From assembly GCF_003217515.1 (NCBI RefSeq), contig NZ_QJSX01000003.1, positions 1 to 64,000 on the forward strand: a stretch of DNA of 64,000 nt, written 5' to 3'. The notes beneath the pieces are model-generated. The model worked only from the letters and a program-made list of their open reading frames with translations, ran no database searches and was not told where the DNA came from. How positions within the stretch are numbered: the first letter of the stretch is position 1; every line of letters starts with the position of its first letter. The DNA comes from Deinococcus yavapaiensis KR-236 (GTDB lineage: Bacteria; Deinococcota; Deinococci; Deinococcales; Deinococcaceae). The position numbers were made by a program, and so were the translations under genes. This document shows, in pieces, positions 14,522-23,636 of the stretch.

Positions 14522-17035
14522 GTGAATTCGCCGTACCCACGTTTGGCAAGCGCGCCGCGCTCCTCATCTCCCGCCCTTCGTTTTCCCGAGGCTTTCGTGA
14601 CTCACCCTCCTCAACCGAATTCACTCGTCACGCCGCCCGCGCTCGATGACCCGCTGTACAAGGTCCTGATCGAACGCAGCGCCGAGATGTACGCCTTAAT
14701 CGACGAGCACCGCCACGTGCGGTACTTCAACGCGGCCGCGCGCTGCTTCTTCGGCGACGCGAACCTCGCCCGCCTTCGACCAGGGCAAGACGATGGGATA
14801 TCGGTCTTGGACCTCGTGCATCCCGACGACAGCGTTCGGTTGCAACCCACCTTGCGCAACTTGCTGCTCGGCGTCACCACACCCCTGTCGCCCTTTCGCG
14901 TGCAAGACGGCGGCGGCCACTGGCGTTGGTTCGAGGGCACCGTCGTGAATCTGCTGAACGAGCCCGCCGTGCGTGGCTTGCTGCTCAGCGGGCACGACGT
15001 CACGGAACGCGTGCAGTCCGAACAGCGGTCGAAGGCCTTGGAGCACTTCACGAACGCCCTCACCCGCGCCCGTGACACCGAGGAGGTCGTGCACACCATC
15101 TTGCACGAAGGCTTGGAAGCGATCGGCGCGCGCGCGGGCGGCGTCACCCTCGTGAGCATGGACGACGAGTCGCGCGGCGAAGTCCTCGGAACGGTCGGGT
15201 ACCCCGAGCGAATCGAACGTCCCTTTCGGAGGTTCAGTCTTCAAGCGGCCATTCCCGTCGCGGACGCCGTTCGTACGGGAAGCGACCTCTTCCTCACGGT
15301 CGAGGACTGGAACGTGCAGTATCCGCACTTGCGTCACGCGCGCTCCAACGGCACCGGCAGCAACGCCGTGCTTTCCTTGAAGACGGAAGGCAAGGTCATC
15401 GGCGCGCTCACCTTGACCTTTCACGAAGACCGAGCGTTCAGCGAAACGCGGCGGCGCTTCCTCGGGGTCGTCGCCGCTCAATGTGCGCAAGCGCTGCACC
15501 GCGCCGAGCTCAACGCCCGCTTGCAACGACATGAACGCCGCTACCGCAAACTCGCCGAGTTCAGCTCGGACATCTTGACCCTCGTGGACGCCGACGGCAC
15601 GATCGTGTACCAAAGTCCGTCCATCGAACGCATCCTCGGGTACACCGCCAACGAGCGCCTCGGTCACGACGCCTTGGAAGGCATCCATGCCGACGACGTC
15701 GAGGAAATCGCTCACCTGTTCCGCGAAGTCTGCGCCGAGCCGAGAGCGACGATTCTCGCGACGTACCGCTTTCGCCACAAGGACGGCCGCTGGGTGTGGC
15801 TGGAGTCGACGTGCACGAACTCGCTGCACGACCCCGACGTCGACGGCATGATCATCCACTCGCGCGACGTCACGCCCCGCAAACTCGCCGAGGAAGCCGT
15901 GCACGCCCAACTGCGCCGCTTTCAGCAACTCGTCGCGCTCACGAGCGAGTTCGCCGATCAACACTCCACGACCTCCATCGTTCAAAAAGCTTTACGGCGC
16001 TGCCTGGACCTCACCGAGTACCAGTACGGCGTTTACTTTCCGAAACTCGGCGACGCCTTGGCCGAACCGATGTTCGTCGGAGAGCAAGCCGAGCGTATGC
16101 TCAGTTACACCTTGCCGCTCGTTCATCGGCACCGCCAAGGCGTGATCGGACACGCTTCCAGAACGCACGAGGCGATCTTCTTGGATCACGACGTGCCCGT
16201 CCTGACGCCGCCCGAATCCCTGCCGCGCGCCGTATGGACCTCGCTCGCCTTCCTGCCGGTCGTCGTGAAGGACGTGGCGCAAGGCTTCCTCGCCTTCGGA
16301 ACGAACGAGGCCGTGAAGGTCAGCCAGGAGACGCGCCGCCTGCTCGCCAGCGTCGCCGAGCAGATGAGTCGAGCGATCGAACGCAACGACCACCTGCACG
16401 AACTGCAGCGCTCGCGCGAAGAAACGCTGCGCGCCATCGGCCTCGTGCTGGAGTACCGCGATTACGAGACGGCGGGCCACACGGACCGCGTCGTCAGGCT
16501 CGCCGACCGCCTCGGTCGCGCTCTGGATTTCAGTCCGAGCGACTTGGAGGCGTTGAGGTGGGGCGCGTACTTGCACGACGCGGGCAAGATCGCCATTCCC
16601 GACGCGATCCTCCTCAAGCCCGGCAAGCTCGACGCGCACGAGTGGGACGTCATGAAGCGCCACTCAAGACTCGGCTTCGACTTGCTTCGGCACATTCCGA
16701 CGTTGCCGCGCGAGACGCTCGACATCGTGCTGTACCACCACGAACGCTGGGACGGCACCGGCTACCCCGCCGCCTTGAGCGGTCAAGCCATTCCGCTCGC
16801 GGCAAGAGCTTTCGCCCTCGTGGACGTGTACGACGCCCTGACGGACAAGCGCCCGTACAAACGCCCGTGGACGCACGAGGAAGCGCTCGCCGAGATCGAA
16901 CGCACGACCGGAACGCATTTCGATCCGCGCGTCGCCGAGGCATTTTTGCACCTCATGCGCCAGGAAGCTTTCCAAGTTCCCTCGGCCGACCCCGAGCGTT
17001 CCACGCCAACCGCCGAACCGCTCAACGACTCGTGA
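14522..17035 (+). CDS. PAS-GAF-PAS-GAF-HD-GYP signalling protein (c-di-GMP phosphodiesterase)
   Basis: An 837-aa cytoplasmic sensor. In order: PAS (~45-165, ending LLSGHDVTERVQSEQ), GAF (~175-335), PAS with PAC (~340-460, HSRDVTPRKLAEEAV), second GAF (~470-620), and an HD-GYP output domain (~625-810). The HD pair is in YLHDAGKIAIPDAILLKPGKL (H684, D685), and HHERWDGTGYPAAL contains the GYP signature (~746-748), so c-di-GMP (or cGAMP) hydrolase activity is expected. No membrane segments are seen; ligands of the sensor domains are unknown. The start is a GTG at 14522. Its last 14 nt overlap the convergent NmrA-like gene. Confidence 0.9.
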   Translation: MNSPYPRLASAPRSSSPALRFPEAFVTHPPQPNSLVTPPALDDPLYKVLIERSAEMYALIDEHRHVRYFNAAARCFFGDANLARLRPGQDDGISVLDLVHPDDSVRLQPTLRNLLLGVTTPLSPFRVQDGGGHWRWFEGTVVNLLNEPAVRGLLLSGHDVTERVQSEQRSKALEHFTNALTRARDTEEVVHTILHEGLEAIGARAGGVTLVSMDDESRGEVLGTVGYPERIERPFRRFSLQAAIPVADAVRTGSDLFLTVEDWNVQYPHLRHARSNGTGSNAVLSLKTEGKVIGALTLTFHEDRAFSETRRRFLGVVAAQCAQALHRAELNARLQRHERRYRKLAEFSSDILTLVDADGTIVYQSPSIERILGYTANERLGHDALEGIHADDVEEIAHLFREVCAEPRATILATYRFRHKDGRWVWLESTCTNSLHDPDVDGMIIHSRDVTPRKLAEEAVHAQLRRFQQLVALTSEFADQHSTTSIVQKALRRCLDLTEYQYGVYFPKLGDALAEPMFVGEQAERMLSYTLPLVHRHRQGVIGHASRTHEAIFLDHDVPVLTPPESLPRAVWTSLAFLPVVVKDVAQGFLAFGTNEAVKVSQETRRLLASVAEQMSRAIERNDHLHELQRSREETLRAIGLVLEYRDYETAGHTDRVVRLADRLGRALDFSPSDLEALRWGAYLHDAGKIAIPDAILLKPGKLDAHEWDVMKRHSRLGFDLLRHIPTLPRETLDIVLYHHERWDGTGYPAALSGQAIPLAARAFALVDVYDALTDKRPYKRPWTHEEALAEIERTTGTHFDPRVAEAFLHLMRQEAFQVPSADPERSTPTAEPLNDS

Positions 17036-17984
17036 CGAGATTCGCCCCCGTCGGCATCGCGGGCGCTTGCCAGCGCGCCGCGGTTTCGAGAGCGTACCGA
17101 GCGAACGGGCGCGGCGGACGGCCCAGCAGGAACGTCGTCTCTTGGACTTCACGCGGCGACGTCTTCACCTTCACCCCGCCCAGCAAACGGTAGCTTTCGC
17201 GAAAATCCACGGCTTTACGCCCGCCGTACAACCGCTCGAAGAGAAGGGCGGCGGCTTCGAAATCCGGCGCGTACGCCACGGAACGCCCGAGGGCCACGCT
17301 CCAAGCGGCCGCCGACTCCTCGCCCGTGAGGGACGTCGGGCCGACGAGCGAGTACGCGCCCGACGCCACCGAGCCGTCCAGCAGGGCCCTCGCCGCCGCG
17401 TCGCCGATGTCGCGGGTGTCTACGCGCGGCACGAGCCCCATGGGCAGGATGAAGCGGCCCGCGAGCAACTCCTCGCGAATCAGCTCGTCCATCTGAAAGT
17501 AGTTGCCGGGAGTCAGCACGACGGAAGTCGTACGTGACGTTCGCACGCGTTCGGCGATTCGAAGCTTCGGAATGTAATGCGGCATCATGCGCCCGAACAG
17601 CGTTCGCATGGCGAGACGCGTGAAGCGGTTGGCGCCGCCCGCATGCACGCCCGAGAAGACGAGACGGGTCTGCTCGCGCTCGCAAGCGGCGACGAAGTTC
17701 TCGGCGAGTTGCTCCTCGTCGGCGTCGTGCGGTGCCACGAAGAACGCGGACCGCACGCCCCGAAGTGCGCGGGCGACCGCGTCACGGTCTTCCAGCGTTC
17801 CGACGACGCGATCGACGTGCGCGGGCAACGCGTCGACCTTGTCGAGCGAGCGGACGAAGACGCGCACGGACGCGCCGCGTTCCAACAAGGCCCGCACGAC
17901 TTGCGAGCCGACGGCGCCCGTCGCTCCCGCGACGAGAACGGGGCGTTGCGCATCGGATTCCTGAAGTTGATTCCTGGCGTTCAT
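17022..17984 (-). CDS. NmrA-like NAD(P)-binding protein
   Basis: A 320-aa atypical SDR of the NmrA/SDR_a5 type. The glycine motif is LVAGATGAVGSQVVRAL (residues ~16-32); SVRVFVRSLDKVDALP and a FVAPHDADEE loop follow; there is no Tyr-x-x-x-Lys pair in the usual position, as is common in NmrA-like redox sensors and quinone reductases. The ATG at 17984 follows a strong AAGGAGGT Shine-Dalgarno, so this gene is leadered. It is divergent from the secreted protein gene at 18154, and their shared 169-bp spacer carries a long inverted repeat. Substrate or regulatory partner unknown. Confidence 0.85.
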   Translation of the reverse strand: MNARNQLQESDAQRPVLVAGATGAVGSQVVRALLERGASVRVFVRSLDKVDALPAHVDRVVGTLEDRDAVARALRGVRSAFFVAPHDADEEQLAENFVAACEREQTRLVFSGVHAGGANRFTRLAMRTLFGRMMPHYIPKLRIAERVRTSRTTSVVLTPGNYFQMDELIREELLAGRFILPMGLVPRVDTRDIGDAAARALLDGSVASGAYSLVGPTSLTGEESAAAWSVALGRSVAYAPDFEAAALLFERLYGGRKAVDFRESYRLLGGVKVKTSPREVQETTFLLGRPPRPFARYALETAARWQAPAMPTGANLVTSR

Positions 17985-18026
17985 GACGACCTCCTTGCCT
18001 CTTGGCGTTCGTACGGTACGAAGCTC

Positions 18027-18114
18027 GCCCTGATCGGGGCGTGATCGGTAAAGCGAGCCGAGGCCCGGACCAAGGGCCTGATGCCGCGTTCGGCGATCAC
18101 GGGCCGATCAGGGC
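18027..18114. repeat. 21-bp inverted repeat pair in divergent promoter region
   Basis: The element at 18027-18047 (begins GCCCTGATCGG, ends CGTGATCG) recurs in inverted orientation at 18094-18114 with only two mismatches in 21. Centres are 67 bp apart, between the divergent NmrA-like and secreted protein genes. Paired operator sites or a long-range hairpin are both possible. Confidence 0.6.
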
Positions 18115-18153
18115 CGTGGTCGTACCTTCGGATCACCTCGAAAGGAGGCCCTC

Positions 18154-18654
18154 ATGAAACCTTCCCTGCGCCGCTTCTTCCTTCTCGCCTCGCTCGTCAC
18201 GCCCGTCTCGCTGATCGGAGCGGCTTCGGCCGCGCCCGCCGTCCCGTCCGTCATGGTCGGAAGCTGGTTGTACGGCCGACTCTCGCCGATCGAGTACTAC
18301 GACCGGGGCACGAACAAATGGCAAGACGCCAGCGGCGCGTCCGAGATCGTCACGTACCGCGCCGACGGCACGTACGAGCGAACCCGCCTGCTGTCACTGA
18401 CGACGTTCAACTGCACGTCCAAGCTCTTCATCTACGAAAAGGGCACCGTGAAGATCGACGGCGACCGCCTCACGTACCAGCCACGCGAAGGCGTGAACAA
18501 GGGCTACACCTGCAAGCCGTCGAACAGTTGGAACACCACGCAGATCAACCCGGAAACGTACACGCTGCACTTCGAAAAGAACACGGTCGGGAAGGACGTG
18601 ATGGTACTGCGAGGCAAGGAGTCCGAAGCGCACTACGGCCGCTACGACCGTTGA
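18154..18654 (+). CDS. secreted lipocalin-like beta protein (paralog of 24580-25482)
   Basis: A 166-aa exported protein: signal peptide residues 1-26 (cleavage near AASAAPA), then a single beta-rich domain. It shares a pattern with the N-terminal half of the protein at 24580-25482: a G-x-W opening (MVGSWLYG), a YRADGTYER strand, FNCTSKLFIYEKGTVKIDGDR (cited in parts: FNCTSKLF, EKGTVKIDG), L-T-Y-x-P and a later Cys. The two conserved Cys could form a disulfide. A lipocalin-like or stress-induced ligand-binding fold is the best guess; I do not recognise a named family. A strong GAAAGGAGG Shine-Dalgarno precedes the ATG and a 21-bp hairpin follows the stop. Confidence 0.75.
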   Translation: MKPSLRRFFLLASLVTPVSLIGAASAAPAVPSVMVGSWLYGRLSPIEYYDRGTNKWQDASGASEIVTYRADGTYERTRLLSLTTFNCTSKLFIYEKGTVKIDGDRLTYQPREGVNKGYTCKPSNSWNTTQINPETYTLHFEKNTVGKDVMVLRGKESEAHYGRYDR

Positions 18655-18663
18655 CGTGCATGA

Positions 18664-18710
18664 CGAGTGAGAGGAGGCCCACGCGCAAAGCGTGGGCCTC
18701 CTCTCACTCG
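18664..18710 (+). terminator. strong hairpin terminator after secreted protein gene
   Basis: Perfect 21-bp stem (18664-18684 with 18690-18710) with a 5-nt GCAAA loop, directly downstream of the stop. No T-tract. Confidence 0.7.
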
Positions 18711-18860
18711 AGGGTCGATCGACCGTTCTCGCACGAGCCCGCGTCAAAGCGAGCGGCAACCTCCGGGGCTGCTCCTTCACGATGGCCTTGCGCCTCCGCG
18801 ACGTCGGCGTTCGGGCCGCCGAGCGCTCGATTCGGTCACCGCGCGTCGCGAAGGCGGCGC

Positions 18861-18889
18861 TATAATGAAGCGACCTTTAGGAAAGGAAG
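18861..18889 (+). promoter_or_regulatory. -10 box and Shine-Dalgarno deciding the start of the first LuxR regulator
   Basis: TATAAT at 18861-18866 overlaps an in-frame ATG (18865), so that codon cannot be in the mRNA. AAAGGAAG at 18882-18889 sits 8 nt before ATG 18898, which is therefore the start. Confidence 0.6.
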
Positions 18890-18897
18890 CCGGGGCG

Positions 18898-21243
18898 ATG
18901 CTGGAGACGATGGCCTACGTACAACCATTCAGCGCGGCGGGAAGTCCTACCGGCCTACCGAGTGCGGCGTTGGTGGGCCGTGAGCACGAGCTGAACGCCT
19001 GCAGCGTCTTGCTGCGGCGTCCATCCGTGCCCCTGTTGACCCTGACGGGGCCCGGCGGGGTGGGCAAGACGCGCTTGGCGCTCGCCTTGGCGCAACTCGT
19101 ACACGCCTCGTTTTCGGACGGTGCCGCCTTCATTCCGCTGGCGGCCGTTCAAACCCTCGAGCAGATCGTTCCGACCATGAACGAGGCGTTGGGCATCGAG
19201 CCGGACGGCAAGGACCCTCTCGTGGCCTTGACGGGCGCGTTGCGCGACCGCGACATGCTGCTGGTGCTCGACAACTTGGAACACCTGCCCGCCGTCGCGC
19301 CGCTGCTGCGTCACCTGCTGCAGCACGCGCCGCGAGTTCGCCTGCTCGCCACGAGCCGCGCGCCCATCCGCCTCACGGGCGAACACGAGTATCCGCTGTC
19401 TCCGCTCGGCCTTCCGGCACAAGGCGCCAGCTTGGACGCCGCGCGGGCATCCGAGGCGGTCGAACTGTTCACGCTGCGCGCCAAGGCGGTGAACCGCGCC
19501 TTCGAACTCGACGCGGGCAACGTGGACACCGTGTGCGACATCGTACGGCAACTCGAGGGCCTGCCCTTGGCCTTGGAACTGGCCGCGGCCCGTCTCAGGA
19601 TCTTCTCTCTGGAGGCCCTGCACGCGCGCCTCGGACAAAAGCTCGCCTTGTTGGGAGGCGGACCGCGCGACCTTCCGGCTCGGCAGCGGACGCTGCGCGC
19701 CACCCTCGACTGGAGCTTCGGTCTGCTCGACGCCGACGAGCAGGATGTGCTCTTGAGACTTTCACCGTTCGTCGGAGGGTTCTCGCTCGACGCGGCGGAA
19801 GCCATCGCGGGCCGAGAAGACGTCTTGGACCTTCTCGCGTCCCTGCTGGAAAAAAGCTTGCTGGTACGCCGTCAAAACGACTTCGAAGCGCGGTTCGGCA
19901 TGTTGGAGACCATCCGCGAGTACGCGCTCGAACGCTTGGAAGGAAGCGCCATCGAAGCCGCCGCGGCCCGAGACGCGTACACGCTTCAGCTGTTGGAAGC
20001 GGCGGCGCCCCACTTGACGGGGCGTGATCAAACCCGCTGGATGGCGCGACTCGAGCAGGAGGCTGGAAACGTCCACGCGCTTCTCTCGGGCGCTCAAGCG
20101 CGCGCGGACGGCGTCACGCTCGCTCGTGCGTGCGGCGCGCTTTGGTACTTCTGGTGGATGCGGGGCGCTCACCAAGAGGCGCAGCAATGGGTGCAAGCCG
20201 CGCTTCGGCACGCCGAGACCTTGCCGCCGCCGCTTCTGGCCGGCACCTTGCTCACCGACTGCAGCGTGAAGTGCCGCCTCGGCCACTACGAAGACGCCTG
20301 GAACGCCGGGATTCGCGGTTTGCAAGCCTTGCGCCACCTCGCGCCGCCTCTCGCGCCCGCACTTCAAGCCGTGGAGTTCTTGCTGCGCTTCGGAATCGGC
20401 ACGGCAACGATGAATTTGCTCAAGGCCGACGAGGCGCGACAAGCGTTCGCGGCGGCGTTGACGTGGAGCCTCGAGGCTCCCAATCTGTCGTACCGCACCA
20501 TCACGCTGCACGCCCAAGGACGTCTGCACCTCGCCTTGGGCGAGGACGAAGCCGCTTGGCGAGTGATGGAGCAAGCGGTGAAAGCGGGCCGTCAACAGGA
20601 CGACGTGAACACGCTCGACTTCGCCTTGTACACGCAGGCCTTGTGCGCCCACGCGCGAGGCGACGCCGTCACCGCACGAACGGCCTTGAAAGAAGGCTTG
20701 GAACTCTCCGCCTCGTCGGGCAACACGCTGCACTTGGCGTACGGCTTGGAGACCGCCGCCGTCCTCGCCTCGGCGCGCTCGAACTCCTTGAGCCGAACGG
20801 TCATGGAGCACGTGAAGCGTTGGCGTGACGATCACCGCACGGCGGTCACGCCGATCGAAGCGTGCATCTACCGACGCTTCCTTTTCGAGCCGAGCGTTTC
20901 GGGGGACGGCGCGGGGCCCTTGCAAAACGCGTCTTTGGAAGCGGCCGTGCCGATCGTTTCGGCGTGGCTGGACGAGGCGCGCGAGGCACCTGCTCGCGGC
21001 GCGGCGCCCTCCTCGGTTCAAGCTTCCTCGGCGCGGTCGCGTGACGACTTGACGGACCTCTCGCCGCGCGAATGGGACGTTGTGCGCTTGGTCGCCACCG
21101 GCTTGTCCAACGCCCAGATCGCCTCGAGGCTCGGGATCCGCACGGTCACCGTGAACGCCCACCTGCGAACCATCTTCTCGAAGTTGAACGTCACGACTCG
21201 CACGGCCGCCGCTCGTTGGGCCGTCACGCACGACGCTTCCTAG
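18898..21243 (+). CDS. NB-ARC/AAA ATPase - LuxR-type transcriptional regulator (copy 1)
   Basis: A 781-aa STAND-type regulator. An N-terminal NTPase has Walker A GPGGVGKTRLALAL (residues ~51-64), Walker B MLLVLDNLEHL, sensor LLATSRAPIRL and GLPLALELAAARLR, as in AfsR/LuxR ATPases. A winged helix follows (LSPFVGGFSLDAAEAI), then a TPR-like helical middle (~400-690), and a C-terminal LuxR HTH (LSPREWDVVRLVATGLSNAQ, ~721-778). It should bind ATP and an unknown ligand to activate transcription. It is followed after 62 nt by a paralog of the same architecture. The start at 18898 is set by the promoter and Shine-Dalgarno positions. Confidence 0.88.
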   Translation: MLETMAYVQPFSAAGSPTGLPSAALVGREHELNACSVLLRRPSVPLLTLTGPGGVGKTRLALALAQLVHASFSDGAAFIPLAAVQTLEQIVPTMNEALGIEPDGKDPLVALTGALRDRDMLLVLDNLEHLPAVAPLLRHLLQHAPRVRLLATSRAPIRLTGEHEYPLSPLGLPAQGASLDAARASEAVELFTLRAKAVNRAFELDAGNVDTVCDIVRQLEGLPLALELAAARLRIFSLEALHARLGQKLALLGGGPRDLPARQRTLRATLDWSFGLLDADEQDVLLRLSPFVGGFSLDAAEAIAGREDVLDLLASLLEKSLLVRRQNDFEARFGMLETIREYALERLEGSAIEAAAARDAYTLQLLEAAAPHLTGRDQTRWMARLEQEAGNVHALLSGAQARADGVTLARACGALWYFWWMRGAHQEAQQWVQAALRHAETLPPPLLAGTLLTDCSVKCRLGHYEDAWNAGIRGLQALRHLAPPLAPALQAVEFLLRFGIGTATMNLLKADEARQAFAAALTWSLEAPNLSYRTITLHAQGRLHLALGEDEAAWRVMEQAVKAGRQQDDVNTLDFALYTQALCAHARGDAVTARTALKEGLELSASSGNTLHLAYGLETAAVLASARSNSLSRTVMEHVKRWRDDHRTAVTPIEACIYRRFLFEPSVSGDGAGPLQNASLEAAVPIVSAWLDEAREAPARGAAPSSVQASSARSRDDLTDLSPREWDVVRLVATGLSNAQIASRLGIRTVTVNAHLRTIFSKLNVTTRTAAARWAVTHDAS

Positions 21244-21305
21244 CATCGCCCGACGTCCACCCGGCGCTTCTCACGACTCTCCCCACCGTTCAAGCCGAGG
21301 CCTCC

Positions 21306-23627
21306 ATGACTTCTTCCGACTTCGCGACCAACCTTCCTTCCTCACCGCCGTCCTCGTGGCCGGTCGCCAACACGCCCCTGGTCGGCCGAGCGGCGGAAGT
21401 CGACGATGTGCGGTCCCTACTGGAACGCCCCGACGTCTCGCTGGTCACCGTGACGGGCCCGGGCGGCGTGGGCAAGACGCGCTTGGCCGCCGCCGTCGCC
21501 GCACGGGCGCCGTGGCCGGCGATCATCGTGCCCTTGGCGGCGGTGGGCGCCGAGGCTCAAGTGCTGTTCGCGTTGACGTCCGCGCTGGGCGTGGAGCACT
21601 TGGGCAACGATCCCGCCTCGGCCCTCGCCGCCTTTCTCAAAGAGCGGCAACTGCTGCTGGTCCTGGACAACTTCGAACACTTGCTGGGCGCCGCGCCGCT
21701 CATCGCGCACCTGACGGCGCAAGCTCCAAGCGTGAAGTTCCTCGCGACGAGCCGCGCGCCTTTGCGGCTGACGTCCGAGTGGGAGTACGCGCTCGAGCCT
21801 CTCGCGCTGCCCGACAAGGACGCCGCCTGGCAAGCCGAGACGCTGCGTGACGTGGAGGCCGTTCAGTTGTTCGTCGACCGCGCGCGTGCCGTGGCGCCCG
21901 AATTCGAACTCACCGATCAGAACGCGCGAGAAATCGCCGCGATCACGCGGCAACTCGACGGCCTGCCCTTGGCCTTGGAGCTTGCCGCGGCCCGTGTCCG
22001 GCTCATGCCTCCGGCAGAGATGCTCACGCGCCTCGCGCGGCCCTTGCCGCTGCTTCGCGGAGGGCCTCGGGACGCGCCCGAACGACAAAAGACGTTGCGA
22101 GCGACGCTCGACTGGAGCTTTCACCTGCTCACCGCTTCGCAACAGCGCTTGTTGGCGCACTTGAGCGTCTTCGCCGGAAGTTTCACCGTGGACGCCGCCG
22201 AGGTCGTGAGCGGCTCCTCGGATGTGCTCGACGAGATTTCCGCGCTCAGCGAGCAAAGCCTGGTGCGCTCCCTGCGAACGCCGGACGCCACGTCACGCTT
22301 CGCGCTTCTCGAGACCATTCGCGAGTACGCGCGCGAGAAACTCGCGGCGAGTGGGGAAGAGCAGGCCGCGCTGCAACGCCACGCCGAGTACTACGTCTCG
22401 CTGGCGGAACGGGCCGAGCCCCACTTGCGAGGACACACCCAGATGGCGTGGCTGCCGCTGCTCGACGCCGAGCACGACAACACCCAAGCCGTCATCTCGC
22501 GGGCGCTGGAGGCGCGGACGCCCGACGTGGTGGGACGCCTCGCGTGGGGGCTTTGGTACTACTGGTGGCAGCGCAACCGTCACGTTCAAGGACTGCAGGA
22601 TTTGCGTGCCGCGCTCGAACAGGAGTTCGAGTCGGAGTTCCAATGGGCGCGCGCCCTGTTCGCGGCGGGCGGCATGGCGTACCTGCTCGGCGATTTCGAA
22701 TGGGCGACTTGGTGCGCCGAGCGCGGCTTGCCCGCCATGCGCCGCTCCGGGGACTTGCTGGGCATCGGGCATTACCTCGCCGCGCAAGGCACCATGGCGA
22801 TGTACCAAGGCGCGTTCGACGCGGCCGAGCAGATGCTTCGGGAAGCGGCCGAGGCGTACGAGGCGTTCGGTTCGGCGTGGGGCGTCGGCTACGTGGAATT
22901 GGGCCGAGCGCGCATGGCACTCTTGCACGGTGAGATCGAACGGGCCTCCTCGTTCGCCGAGCGGGCCGTGGCGTTTACCCGAGAATCGGGCGAACGGTAC
23001 TACCTGACGTTCAGCTTGCAGTGCCTCGCCCTCGTGCGCAGCGTTCAAGGTCGTCACGACGAGGCCGAGGAAGCTTTGCGAGAAGCTCTGGGCTTCGCCT
23101 TGGAAACCGGAGACCAAGGCAGCTTGGCGTACGTGCTGGAGGGCTTCGCCGTGCTGGAAGCGGGCCGCGGCCACGTGGCCGCGGCCGGAGAGTGGCTGGG
23201 CTCGGCGCAGACGGTCCGCGCCGAGAGCTTCGTGGCGGTCACGCCCACCGAGGACGCGTTGTACGCGCAACTGTTCGCGCCGCTTCGCGCGTCCTTCGCC
23301 AGCGCCTTCGAGCAAGCGCAGGCCCGCGGCCGCTTGTCGTCGGGCGCTCGCGCGGCCGAGCGTCTTCGAAGCGGCGCCGCGCCTTTCGCGGAAAGCGGCG
23401 AGGTTCGCGCGGCGCCCGAAGTCTCGGGGCCGCCCGTCGAACTGTCACCGCGCGAACTGGACGTGCTGCGTCTGATCGCGGCGGGGCAGACCAATCCGCA
23501 AATCGCGCGCGAGCTGGACGTGAAGCCCGTCACGGTCGCGACGCACGTTCGCTCCATCCTGCACAAGCTGAACGTCCCTTCTCGCACCGCCGCCGCCCGC
23601 TGGGCCTTCGATCACGGCCTCGTCTGA
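21306..23627 (+). CDS. NB-ARC/AAA ATPase - LuxR-type transcriptional regulator (copy 2)
   Basis: A 773-aa paralog of the preceding gene with the same order of parts: Walker A GPGGVGKTRLAAAV (residues ~52-65), LLLVLDNFEHLLGAAPL, FLATSRAPLRLTSEWEYALE, GLPLALELAAARVR, a winged helix (LSVFAGSFTVDAAEVV), helical repeats, and a LuxR HTH (LSPRELDVLRLIAAGQTNPQ, ~711-768). Tandem duplication is evident from near-identical motifs at matched positions. The ATG at 21306 is the first that precedes the conserved domain; no clear Shine-Dalgarno is seen and it probably shares copy 1's transcript. It may control the neighbouring secreted proteins and the synthase operon, which is inference from position. Confidence 0.88.
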   Translation: MTSSDFATNLPSSPPSSWPVANTPLVGRAAEVDDVRSLLERPDVSLVTVTGPGGVGKTRLAAAVAARAPWPAIIVPLAAVGAEAQVLFALTSALGVEHLGNDPASALAAFLKERQLLLVLDNFEHLLGAAPLIAHLTAQAPSVKFLATSRAPLRLTSEWEYALEPLALPDKDAAWQAETLRDVEAVQLFVDRARAVAPEFELTDQNAREIAAITRQLDGLPLALELAAARVRLMPPAEMLTRLARPLPLLRGGPRDAPERQKTLRATLDWSFHLLTASQQRLLAHLSVFAGSFTVDAAEVVSGSSDVLDEISALSEQSLVRSLRTPDATSRFALLETIREYAREKLAASGEEQAALQRHAEYYVSLAERAEPHLRGHTQMAWLPLLDAEHDNTQAVISRALEARTPDVVGRLAWGLWYYWWQRNRHVQGLQDLRAALEQEFESEFQWARALFAAGGMAYLLGDFEWATWCAERGLPAMRRSGDLLGIGHYLAAQGTMAMYQGAFDAAEQMLREAAEAYEAFGSAWGVGYVELGRARMALLHGEIERASSFAERAVAFTRESGERYYLTFSLQCLALVRSVQGRHDEAEEALREALGFALETGDQGSLAYVLEGFAVLEAGRGHVAAAGEWLGSAQTVRAESFVAVTPTEDALYAQLFAPLRASFASAFEQAQARGRLSSGARAAERLRSGAAPFAESGEVRAAPEVSGPPVELSPRELDVLRLIAAGQTNPQIARELDVKPVTVATHVRSILHKLNVPSRTAAARWAFDHGLV

Positions 23628-23636
23628 ACGCGTGGA

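Noticed and set aside
18667..18897. N-terminal extension of the first LuxR regulator
   Set aside because: It overlaps a 21-bp terminator and the TATAAT promoter; a good Shine-Dalgarno precedes ATG 18898.
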